Shown here: piece after piece, positions 1-5,988 of the stretch
How positions within the stretch are numbered: the stretch's first letter is position 1
Layout: each line of letters starts with the position of its first letter
DNA from: an uncultured Eubacterium sp.
Lineage (GTDB): Bacteria; Bacillota; Clostridia; Lachnospirales; Lachnospiraceae
Assembly (NCBI GenBank): GCA_904502145.1
Contig: CAJGDH010000012.1
Coordinates: forward strand, 1 to 17,583
Direction: 5' to 3'
Length of the DNA: 17,583 nucleotides
Made by a program: the position numbers and the translations under genes
Notes under the pieces: generated by a model
What the model was told of the DNA's origin: nothing
The model's input: the letters and a program-made list of their open reading frames with translations, nothing else
The model's database searches: none

Positions 1-57
1 GCAGATTTCGCTCTGGCTGCCGCCCGCAGGCTGACTGAACTGATCTCTGCAAAATAA
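1..57 (+). CDS. C-terminal tail of an upstream gene (possibly UPF0261 / Tm-1-like)
   Basis: Frame 1 is open from the first base to a TAA at 55-57 and gives the last 18 residues of a protein (start ADFALAAARR, end ELISAK). The next gene begins 33 bases on with its own strong ribosome binding site, so the two are probably cotranscribed. The tail is too short to identify. From family knowledge, the PEP-hydrolase-like protein downstream often sits beside a UPF0261 (Tm-1-like ATP-binding) gene, and the two domains are fused in tomato Tm-1, so that identity is a guess from context only. Confidence 0.55.
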   Translation, partial: ADFALAAARRLTELISAK

Positions 58-90
58 TATAACGATCAAAATGTAAAAGGAGGATTTATC

Positions 91-921
91 ATGTTAAGAA
101 AAACAAGAAGTGAGATCTTAGATGATTTCAGGGCACAGATCGCTCAGGGCAAGATCCTTGTAGGTGTAGGCGCAGGTACCGGTATCACGGCAAAATGTTC
201 CGAGAAAGCGGATGTTGACATGCTCATCATCTACAACTCCGGTCGTTTCAGAATGGCGGGACGTGGAAGCTTATCGGGACTTCTTTCCTATGGCGATGCC
301 AACCTGATCGTTCAGGAGATGGGCCAGGAAGTCCTTCCCATCGTAAAGAAGACTCCTGTTCTTGCCGGTGTATGTGGAACCGATCCTTTCCGTGTGATGG
401 ACATTTTCTTAAAACAGCTTAAAGATCAGGGATTCAACGGCGTACAGAACTTCCCGACAGTCGGACTGATCGACGGAACTTTCCGTGCAAACCTTGAAGA
501 GACCGGTATGGGCTATGACCTTGAGGTGGAAATGATCCGCGAGGCCCACAAGCTCGACATGGTTACCTGTCCTTACGTATTCGATCCGGACCAGGCCAGA
601 AAAATGGCAGAAGCAGGCGCTGATTGTCTGGTAGCCCATATGGGACTGACCACCAAAGGCTCCATCGGTGCAGAGACTGCCGTAACTCTTGATGACTGTG
701 TTGTAAAGATCCGTGAGATCATCAAGGCCGGCCGTGAGGTTAATCCTGATGTTATGGTCATCTGCCATGGCGGACCGATCGCAGATCCGGAAGATGCAGC
801 TTATGTTATCGAAAGAGTTCCTGAGATCGATGGTTTCTTCGGTGCATCATCCATCGAGAGACTTGCTTCCGAAAGAGGCATGACTGCCCAGGCTGCCGCA
901 TTTAAGGCTATCAGCAAATAA
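91..921 (+). CDS. Phosphoenolpyruvate hydrolase-like TIM-barrel protein
   Basis: This 276-residue soluble protein has no signal peptide or membrane segment. It matches the PEP-hydrolase-like TIM-barrel family (Pfam PEP_hydrolase type), the family that forms the C-terminal half of tomato Tm-1. Recognisable stretches are [11 protein letters not shown] near residues 25-35, [18 protein letters not shown] near 48-65, [13 protein letters not shown] around 120-132, [13 protein letters not shown] around 225-237 and [11 protein letters not shown] near 249-259; the last resembles the phosphate-binding end of a TIM barrel. Length is usual for the family. The ATG at 91 follows AAGGAGG at 77-83 with ideal spacing. 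The in vivo reaction is not established; PEP hydrolysis is an inherited family name. It is probably the last gene of an operon, since a strong terminator follows at 965-1002. Confidence 0.88.
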   Translation: MLRKTRSEILDDFRAQIAQGKILVGVGAGTGITAKCSEKADVDMLIIYNSGRFRMAGRGSLSGLLSYGDANLIVQEMGQEVLPIVKKTPVLAGVCGTDPFRVMDIFLKQLKDQGFNGVQNFPTVGLIDGTFRANLEETGMGYDLEVEMIREAHKLDMVTCPYVFDPDQARKMAEAGADCLVAHMGLTTKGSIGAETAVTLDDCVVKIREIIKAGREVNPDVMVICHGGPIADPEDAAYVIERVPEIDGFFGASSIERLASERGMTAQAAAFKAISK

Positions 922-964
922 ACTCACTCTTTTCCGTAACCGGTTATTATAAGATCACCTGAAC

Positions 965-1002
965 AGGGCGTCGCAGTAACGAAACTGCGGTGCCCTTTCT
1001 TT
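965..1002 (+). terminator. Rho-independent terminator after the TIM-barrel gene
   Basis: A 13-bp stem (965-977 with 984-996, two G-T wobbles in the middle) closes a 6-base AACGAA loop and is followed by a T-rich run (996-1002). It starts 43 bases after the TIM-barrel gene's stop and ends that transcription unit. Confidence 0.9.
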
Positions 1003-1055
1003 GTGTTCGTCAGGGATTTTAATGTTGTTTTTTTCGTGATTTTTGGTGCAATATC

Positions 1056-1069
1056 ATCAAATATTTGAT
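1056..1069. promoter_or_regulatory. Perfect 14-bp palindrome overlapping a promoter (putative operator)
   Basis: ATCAAATATTTGAT reads identically on both strands. Its right end overlaps the extended -10 of the promoter at 1066-1074, a position where a bound dimeric regulator would block RNA polymerase. Nothing in the window identifies the regulator. The arms TCAAA/TTTGA resemble streptococcal FabT arms, but in inverted order, so I do not assign it. Confidence 0.45.
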
Positions 1070-1074
1070 ATAAT
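1066..1074 (+). promoter_or_regulatory. Extended -10 promoter P1 of the lipid operon
   Basis: TGATATAAT is a perfect extended -10 (TGn plus TATAAT). No good -35 lies upstream, as is usual for extended -10 promoters. Transcription would begin near 1081, leaving a leader of about 165 bases before the VTT gene. Confidence 0.6.
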
Positions 1075-1161
1075 TGTAACAGGATCATACCCCGGAACCT
1101 GATCAGGAATACAATCTTTAATAATATTTAAGAAATAGTCAAGGTATTTTTCGCTGATATG

Positions 1162-1170
1162 TGTTATGAT
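1162..1170 (+). promoter_or_regulatory. Second extended -10 promoter P2 of the lipid operon
   Basis: TGTTATGAT fits TGn plus TATGAT (5 of 6 to consensus) and lies about 78 bases before the VTT start. The -35 region is weak. With P1 it would give tandem start sites. Apart from P1, its palindrome, the terminator and P2, I see nothing else in the 922-1247 gap. Confidence 0.45.
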
Positions 1171-1247
1171 AGGCAGGATTAAAACAGCAGATTATGTGGA
1201 TAGGACTGGTTCTCTCAGGGGAATGATTTTCATTTTACGGGTAAATT

Positions 1248-1862
1248 ATGATAAATTTAAAACGAAATCGAACAGAAGATAAGCCACGGACAAAGCGGCA
1301 GACGTACATTCACTGGATCTCCGTTTTTCTGATGTTGGCTGCACTTGTTTATCTGAGCGTGCTGGTTAAAGCTTATTTTGACGGGAAGTTCAATTCGGTG
1401 GCATCTTTCCAGGCATATATGGAGGGATACGGCGTGTTCGCGCCGCTGTTCCTGACTTCCTTTCAGGCAGCCCAGGTGATCATCCCGGTACTGCCCGGTT
1501 TTTTGGGATGTGCGGTGGGATCGGTCATGTTCGGACCGGCCATCGGGTTCTGGTGCAACTATATCGGGATTGGAAGTGGTTCCATTATTGCTTTTTTTCT
1601 GGCAAGAAGATACGGCATGCCCCTTCTTGAAGATATGTTTCCCATGGAGCGTTATAAGAAGTGGTCTGTCTGGGCATCGAGAAGCAGATCCTACACGGCG
1701 TTCCTGTTTCTCGCTATGCTGCTTCCCCTTTTTCCGGATGACTATTTCTGCTATCTGACCGGTCTGACCAAGATGACAGCCAGAAAGTTTATCTGGATCA
1801 TCATTCTTGGAAAACCCTGGTGTATTCTGGCGTACAGTCTGGGTTTTTCCCTGATCAAATAG
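1248..1862 (+). CDS. TVP38/TMEM64 (VTT/DedA-like) family membrane protein
   Basis: This 204-residue polytopic membrane protein has a basic cytosolic N-terminus (about residues 1-20), a first membrane helix near 24-43 and a VTT core: QVIIPVLPGFLGCAVG near 75-90, GFWCNYIGIGSGSIIAFFLARRYG near 101-124, and LPLFPDDYFCYLTGLTKM near 162-179, then KPWCILAYSLG near the end. The family's proline-rich re-entrant segments and arginine-bearing loop are present. VTT/DedA relatives include eukaryotic scramblases (VMP1, TMEM41B) and bacterial undecaprenyl-phosphate recycling factors. Being first in a phosphatidylethanolamine operon, moving or recycling lipids is a reasonable inference, but the substrate is unknown. 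The ribosome binding site is weak (GGG at 1239-1241), yet an in-frame stop at 1242 excludes a longer start. Confidence 0.85.
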   Translation: MINLKRNRTEDKPRTKRQTYIHWISVFLMLAALVYLSVLVKAYFDGKFNSVASFQAYMEGYGVFAPLFLTSFQAAQVIIPVLPGFLGCAVGSVMFGPAIGFWCNYIGIGSGSIIAFFLARRYGMPLLEDMFPMERYKKWSVWASRSRSYTAFLFLAMLLPLFPDDYFCYLTGLTKMTARKFIWIIILGKPWCILAYSLGFSLIK

Positions 1863-1877
1863 AAGAGGAGATTTATC

Positions 1878-2519
1878 ATGAATCATGATCATAGATTACT
1901 GGGATTTTACAATTATACGGTGGTATTGACTTACATAGGTATGCTGTCCGGTTTTTTCGGCATCGTTTATGCCTTTGAGCATGATTTCTTCCGGGCGGTG
2001 ATCTGCCTTATGTTTTCCGGCTTCTGCGATATGTTTGACGGGACAATTGCTTCCACAAAAAAACGCACGGAGCAGGAAAAATGTTTCGGTATCCAGATCG
2101 ATTCTTTAAGTGATCTGATCTGTTTCGGCGTCCTGCCGGCCTCCATCGTGTTTAACTTAAACGAAAGAAGCAGTCTGGTGCTGACCGTCTGTGCTTTATA
2201 TGTTCTTTGCGCCCTCATCCGCCTTGCTTATTTTAATGTGGATGAACAGGAAAGACAGAGGAATCAGTCCGGGCCCAGAGAACTCTATTACGGCCTGCCG
2301 GTAACCCTTTCCGCCTTGTTTATCCCCCTTATCTTCGGATTGAACAATCTGACGGGAAGAAAGCCCTTCGCGGCCCTTACCGCCACCCTGTTCAGTATGG
2401 CCCTCCTGTTTCTTCTCCCTGTACCCCTTAGGAAGCCTAAGATCATCGGGAAGATCTGTGTTGTCCTCTGCGGTCTGATCGAAGTTATCCTGGTGCTCTT
2501 TGCCTGCACGGATGTTTAA
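1878..2519 (+). CDS. pssA: CDP-diacylglycerol--serine O-phosphatidyltransferase
   Basis: A CDP-alcohol phosphatidyltransferase of 213 residues with about six membrane helices. It would make phosphatidylserine from CDP-diacylglycerol and L-serine in the membrane; the next gene, a PS decarboxylase, supports serine as acceptor. The active-site signature runs D51, D54-G55, A58, then G71, D75 and D79, so all four catalytic/metal aspartates are present. Two departures are seen: the Arg that normally follows the Ala (DGxxAR) is Ser59, and 11 rather than about 8 residues separate it from G71, with the insert KKRTEQEK carrying Arg63. The ATG at 1878 has an AGAGGAG site 8-10 bases upstream and lies 15 bases after the VTT gene. 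Length is typical of Gram-positive PssA. PS synthase is much likelier than PGP synthase given context. Confidence 0.87.
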   Translation: MNHDHRLLGFYNYTVVLTYIGMLSGFFGIVYAFEHDFFRAVICLMFSGFCDMFDGTIASTKKRTEQEKCFGIQIDSLSDLICFGVLPASIVFNLNERSSLVLTVCALYVLCALIRLAYFNVDEQERQRNQSGPRELYYGLPVTLSALFIPLIFGLNNLTGRKPFAALTATLFSMALLFLLPVPLRKPKIIGKICVVLCGLIEVILVLFACTDV

Positions 2520-2524
2520 ACAGT

Positions 2525-3346
2525 ATGAGTATTGAATTCCTTTATCGAAGAAAAGCCGGACGTCTTCTCCTCCGGATCATCCAGAAGACAGGGATGTTCC
2601 GCCTGGGTGCCTGGTTTCTGCATACAAAGCTTTCCAGGCTGATGATCCGCCGCTATATCAGAAAAAACAAGATTGATATGAAGCCCTTTAAAGAGCAGAG
2701 ATACGATTCTTTTGCCGACTTTTTCTCCAGGAAGAAGGATATGTCTTCCTGTGTGATTCGTCCGGAGACCTTGATCAGCCCCTGCGACGGGCTGCTGACC
2801 GTGTATCCTGTCACGGATAAAATGATCCTTCCCATGAAAGGATCCCATTATCGCCTGAAAGATCTGGTCCGGGATAAAAAGCTGGCAGAAAAGTTTAAGG
2901 GGGGACTCTGTCTGGTGATCCGCCTGCAGGCCAGTGATTACCATCATTTCTGCTGTTTTGACGATGCTGAATTGATGATGACCCGCCCTATTCCCGGGCA
3001 GCTGCACAGTGTGCAGCCCATCGCCTGTGACTATTTCCCTGTTTACCGTCTGAACAGAAGATGGTGGAGCCTTCTTGACACCATACATTTCAGCAGGGCG
3101 GTACAGATCGAAGTAGGTGCCATGATGGTGGGTGGAGTAAGCTTTGTAAAAGAACAGGGATGGTTTGAGCGAGGTGAAGAGATGGGCAGTTTCGAGCTGG
3201 CCGGATCCACCATCATCCTGCTGCTGGATTCTTCCGTCAGAGACAGACTGGAGCTTGATGCCTCCTTCAGGACGGCCCTGGAGGGAAGAGAAGAGGTTCC
3301 CGTTAAGATGGGGGAAGCCATAGGGGTATTAAAAGATGAAATTTAA
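2525..3346 (+). CDS. psd: Phosphatidylserine decarboxylase proenzyme
   Basis: This 273-residue protein is a pyruvoyl-dependent phosphatidylserine decarboxylase, turning phosphatidylserine into phosphatidylethanolamine and CO2. Family marks are SPCDGLL (residues 85-91, the Asp of the D-H-S autoprocessing set), SDYHHFCCF around 138-146 (the family DYHRFH box), PGQLHSV near 159-165, GAMMVGG near 198-204, and the self-cleavage site A226-G227-S228-T229. Cleavage before Ser228 would give a small alpha chain with an N-terminal pyruvoyl group. The site reads AGST rather than the common LGST or GGST, but Gly-Ser-Thr is intact. The start lies 5 bases after the pssA stop with only a weak ribosome site, implying translational coupling. 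Its end overlaps the PAP2 gene by 11 bases. Confidence 0.93.
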   Translation: MSIEFLYRRKAGRLLLRIIQKTGMFRLGAWFLHTKLSRLMIRRYIRKNKIDMKPFKEQRYDSFADFFSRKKDMSSCVIRPETLISPCDGLLTVYPVTDKMILPMKGSHYRLKDLVRDKKLAEKFKGGLCLVIRLQASDYHHFCCFDDAELMMTRPIPGQLHSVQPIACDYFPVYRLNRRWWSLLDTIHFSRAVQIEVGAMMVGGVSFVKEQGWFERGEEMGSFELAGSTIILLLDSSVRDRLELDASFRTALEGREEVPVKMGEAIGVLKDEI

Positions 3347-3950
3347 CCGGTTTTACACAATAAAAGACCTGCTGCTCCTCCTGGGTGCAGCCGGTTTTAA
3401 TTTTATGGTCTATTTTCTGGGAAGGTTCCTGTCCCGGAATTCATTCCATTATGATCTCACCACAGGTTTTGACCGGGCGGTGCCCTTTCTCCCCTGGACC
3501 ATTCTGATCTACTGGGGATGTTATCTTTTCTGGGCCGTCAATTATTCCATCGGTGTCAAATATGACAAAGGAAACGGCTTACGGTTCATTACGGCTCATT
3601 TTATCGGGGAGATCGTATGCTTTTTCTTCTTTGTGTTCTACCCGACTACAATGGCCCGGCCGGAGATCACCGGAACCACAGTTTTTGATTATCTTATGAG
3701 GTTAACCTACCAGGTGGACAGTGCGGATAACCTGCTCCCCTCCATCCATTGTTTTGTCAGCTGGCTGTGCTGGATTGCAGTGCGCAGAAATGAACGGATC
3801 CCCGGATGGTACCGGCATCTTTCCCTGGTCATCGCCACAGCTGTCTGTATCAGTACCATGACGGTCAAACAGCATGTGGTGGCGGATGTTGTGACAGGGA
3901 TCCTGCTGGCGGAGATAAGCTACGCCTGTGCGCATGTATTGAAAAAATAA
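3336..3950 (+). CDS. PAP2-superfamily membrane protein, Aur1/Ipt1-like variant
   Basis: A 204-residue integral membrane protein with about six hydrophobic segments and PAP2 (type 2 phosphatidic acid phosphatase) motifs: YPTTMARP around 106-113, LPSIH at 134-138 and STMTVKQHVVAD at 173-184, giving His138, His180 and Asp184 as catalytic candidates. The classical Lys of KxxxxxxRP is not present and the Arg of SRxxxxxHxxxD is Thr174. That pattern fits the PAP2 branch related to Aur1/Ipt1 phospho-headgroup transferases better than PgpB-type phosphatases. It may dephosphorylate a lipid phosphate or move a headgroup; the substrate cannot be read from sequence. It overlaps psd by 11 bases, with AGGGG at 3322-3326 as ribosome site, and ends the lipid operon before a strong terminator. 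Confidence 0.82.
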   Translation: MKFNRFYTIKDLLLLLGAAGFNFMVYFLGRFLSRNSFHYDLTTGFDRAVPFLPWTILIYWGCYLFWAVNYSIGVKYDKGNGLRFITAHFIGEIVCFFFFVFYPTTMARPEITGTTVFDYLMRLTYQVDSADNLLPSIHCFVSWLCWIAVRRNERIPGWYRHLSLVIATAVCISTMTVKQHVVADVVTGILLAEISYACAHVLKK

Positions 3951-3960
3951 GATCTGAGAT

Positions 3961-3992
3961 AAAAAAAGAACGGTGAAAACCGTTCTTTTTTT
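3961..3992. terminator. Bidirectional terminator between the lipid operon and MATE 1
   Basis: An A-run, an 8-bp stem (3967-3974 with 3979-3986), a GAAA tetraloop and a T-run make a symmetrical hairpin. Read on either strand it ends in at least seven T, so it can stop both the PAP2 transcript and the convergent MATE transcript. Confidence 0.92.
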
Positions 3993-4000
3993 GCCTGTAT

Positions 4001-5365
4001 TCAATTGACCAGGTTGGTGATCCAAAGCCCTTTCCGAACGTAGATAAAGCCGAGACAAACTTTGATCATATCTGCAGCCTGCACAATGGCGTAGATCACA
4101 AAGACCGACAGGGGGCTGTATCTGCACAGGAAAAAAGCCAGAGGTACGGATACAGACCAGGAAAACACACTGTCGAATAGAAAGGTGATGAGGGTCTTTC
4201 CTCCCGACCGAAGGATAAAATACAGGGCGTTGAGGGCTCCCTGCACAGGGATGAAAACAGCAGTGATCATGATGAACCTGGTGGCCATACCCCGGACTTC
4301 CCCGGTCGTGTTATACAGATTCGGAAAGATTCCGGACAGACCAAAAAGAAAAACGGAGATGATAATGCAGACTGAACAACAGAACAAAGTAAGCTTTTGT
4401 GCAGAGTCCTTTGCCTTTTCAAATTCCGATGCCCCGAGAAACTGTCCTTCCAGGATCCCGACCGCAACCCCGAGATTGATAAAGACCACATTGAAAAGGT
4501 TGCAAAGTACGTTGGAGATATTCAGCCCTGCCACCACCGCCAGTCCGCGCATGGAATAGCATTGGGTCAGGGTGGCGATCCCCCCTGCCCACAAAAACTC
4601 ATTAAAGAAGATGGGAATACCTTTTCTGATGACGACTTTGGCTTTGGATGCCGGTACGAGAAGAGTGCGGTACACCCCATCCAGGAAGGACCAGGCATCG
4701 GATTTGAAACGTTTCATTCCGATGATGGCGATAAGCTCGGTGATCCTTGCCAGGACCGTGGCGATCGCAGCTCCTCTGACGCCGAGGGCCGGAAATCCCA
4801 GCTTTCCGTAGATCAGCATATAATTGAAAATGATATCCACGATGACAGAGAAAAGACCGGCGGTCATGGGGATCAGGCTTTCATTCATCTCCCGGAGACT
4901 GCCCGCATATACCTGTACCAGGAAGAAAGGAACCAGACCTGCCAGCATAATATGGAGATAATCCATGCCGAGCGTCAGGGTCAGGTCAGGATCAAAACCA
5001 CCTCCGCTGCCGGTAAGATAAAGCCGGATCAGGGCATCACCTTTCGTCAGGAAAACCAGGATTCCCCCGAGGGTAACGATCATGCCGATCCACAGTTTTA
5101 ACCGAAATACCTGCTGAAATCCTTCTTTATCCCCGTTGCCGTAGTACTGGGCTCCGTAGATGGCAGGGCCGGAGAGGCCGCCGAAAACAGCCAGATTAAA
5201 AACAAAAAGGAGCTGGCCGGCGATGGAGACTCCGCTGATGCTTTCCGTGCCAAGACTACCCACCATGAGATTGTCCACCAGCACCACCGCATTGGCTATG
5301 CCGCTCTGGATCATCATGGGAATGGCCAGACGCAGAGCTTTTTTGTAGATTTCCTTATTATTCAT
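4001..5365 (-). CDS. MATE family efflux transporter 1
   Basis: This 454-residue protein has the two-lobe, roughly 12-helix plan of MATE (multidrug and toxin extrusion) antiporters, exporting small molecules or drugs using a Na+ or H+ gradient. Family marks are AIPMMIQSGIANAVVLVDNLMVGSLG near residues 14-39 (the conserved VDxxMVGxLG region), SGPAIYGAQYYGNGD near 65-79, and in the second half LNISNVLCNLFNVVFINLGVAVGILEGQFLGA, the internal repeat of the first lobe. Length is typical. The ATG is preceded on the minus strand by GGAGGA with good spacing. It stands alone, divergent from the peptide-export operon and convergent with the lipid operon, so its substrate cannot be inferred from neighbours. 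Confidence 0.93.
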   Translation of the reverse strand: MNNKEIYKKALRLAIPMMIQSGIANAVVLVDNLMVGSLGTESISGVSIAGQLLFVFNLAVFGGLSGPAIYGAQYYGNGDKEGFQQVFRLKLWIGMIVTLGGILVFLTKGDALIRLYLTGSGGGFDPDLTLTLGMDYLHIMLAGLVPFFLVQVYAGSLREMNESLIPMTAGLFSVIVDIIFNYMLIYGKLGFPALGVRGAAIATVLARITELIAIIGMKRFKSDAWSFLDGVYRTLLVPASKAKVVIRKGIPIFFNEFLWAGGIATLTQCYSMRGLAVVAGLNISNVLCNLFNVVFINLGVAVGILEGQFLGASEFEKAKDSAQKLTLFCCSVCIIISVFLFGLSGIFPNLYNTTGEVRGMATRFIMITAVFIPVQGALNALYFILRSGGKTLITFLFDSVFSWSVSVPLAFFLCRYSPLSVFVIYAIVQAADMIKVCLGFIYVRKGLWITNLVN

Positions 5366-5393
5366 TCCGGCTTCCTCCGATCTTTCTGTTCCT

Positions 5394-5422
5394 TATTTAC
5401 CACAGGTAAGAGACCATGTCAA
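5394..5422 (-). promoter_or_regulatory. Promoter of MATE 1
   Basis: On the minus strand a perfect -35 TTGACA (5422 to 5417) is followed after 17 bases by TAAATA (5399 to 5394), preceded by TGG as an extended -10. Transcription would start about 20 bases before the MATE start codon. The -10 hexamer itself is poor. Confidence 0.45.
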
Positions 5423-5491
5423 ATATAATCCCCGGATAAGAGTACAGCAGGCGGAAAATGAACATATCGCGGCAGCTGTTGTGACTGATTA

Positions 5492-5521
5492 TTGTAAATG
5501 ATACAGGAAATATGGTATGAT
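5492..5521 (+). promoter_or_regulatory. Promoter of the NHLP export operon
   Basis: TTGTAA (5492-5497), an 18-base spacer and TATGAT (5516-5521) preceded by TGG (extended -10) form a good housekeeping promoter. The start site would fall near 5528, about 38 bases before the adaptor gene. The rest of the 5366-5565 divergent region holds no convincing small peptide gene. Confidence 0.6.
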
Positions 5522-5565
5522 GATTATACGATTCATTTGAAAAAATTGTAAAGAGGTGCAGATTT

Positions 5566-5988
5566 ATGTCTGATAATCAGCAAAACTTATTTCGAAAAAA
5601 AACTCTTGACCGTATCTCTTCTCCGGAACAGCTGACGGATTATCTCCGTGTGACAAATCCGGGGATATGGATCATTCTGGCTGCTGTCATCCTGCTGCTG
5701 GCAGGTCTGTGTGCCTGGTCTGTCGTGGGTACACTGGATACCGAGAAGGATGTTAAAGTGGTTGTGGAACAGCACACAGCCGCGGTGATCTCACCTGAAT
5801 CGGTTAATATAGAGCAGGGCATGCCGCTTCATGTTTCAGGGAAGGATTATGTCATCAACTCTTCGGAAACGGATGAATATGGCCGGTCCATCGGCAGGGC
5901 AGCCGTGGATCTTCCGGATGGGGTCTATGACGGTACGGTTGTCACTGAGACTGTGCATGCCGTTGATTTCCTGTTGGAAAGCAGGTGA
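5566..5988 (+). CDS. Minimal HlyD-like adaptor of an NHLP-type peptide export system
   Basis: This 140-residue protein has a cytosolic segment LFRKKTLDRISSPEQLTDYLRVTNPGIW (about residues 8-35), one membrane helix near 36-56 and a small outside beta-type domain ending HAVDFLLESR. The N-terminal segment is what I recall of NHLP/NHLM bacteriocin-system secretion (membrane fusion) proteins. Full-length members are several hundred residues with lipoyl and coiled-coil parts; here these are absent and the protein stops soon after the first beta region. No obvious frameshift remnant follows, as the peptidase/ABC gene starts immediately (GTGA overlap at 5985-5988). It therefore looks like a compact form, perhaps suited to an envelope without outer membrane. 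AGAGGTG at 5552-5558 is the ribosome site. It probably bridges or stabilises the two exporters. Confidence 0.75.
   Translation: MSDNQQNLFRKKTLDRISSPEQLTDYLRVTNPGIWIILAAVILLLAGLCAWSVVGTLDTEKDVKVVVEQHTAAVISPESVNIEQGMPLHVSGKDYVINSSETDEYGRSIGRAAVDLPDGVYDGTVVTETVHAVDFLLESR

Noticed and set aside
1223..1282. A 19-codon upstream ORF overlapping the VTT start, as a possible leader peptide
   Set aside because: Its AGGGG is only one base from the ATG, too close for good initiation, and the peptide shows no regulatory codon run.
4397..5101. A 234-codon plus-strand open frame
   Set aside because: It lies wholly opposite the MATE gene, which has clear family motifs, and its translation is low-complexity, polar and matches no known protein type.
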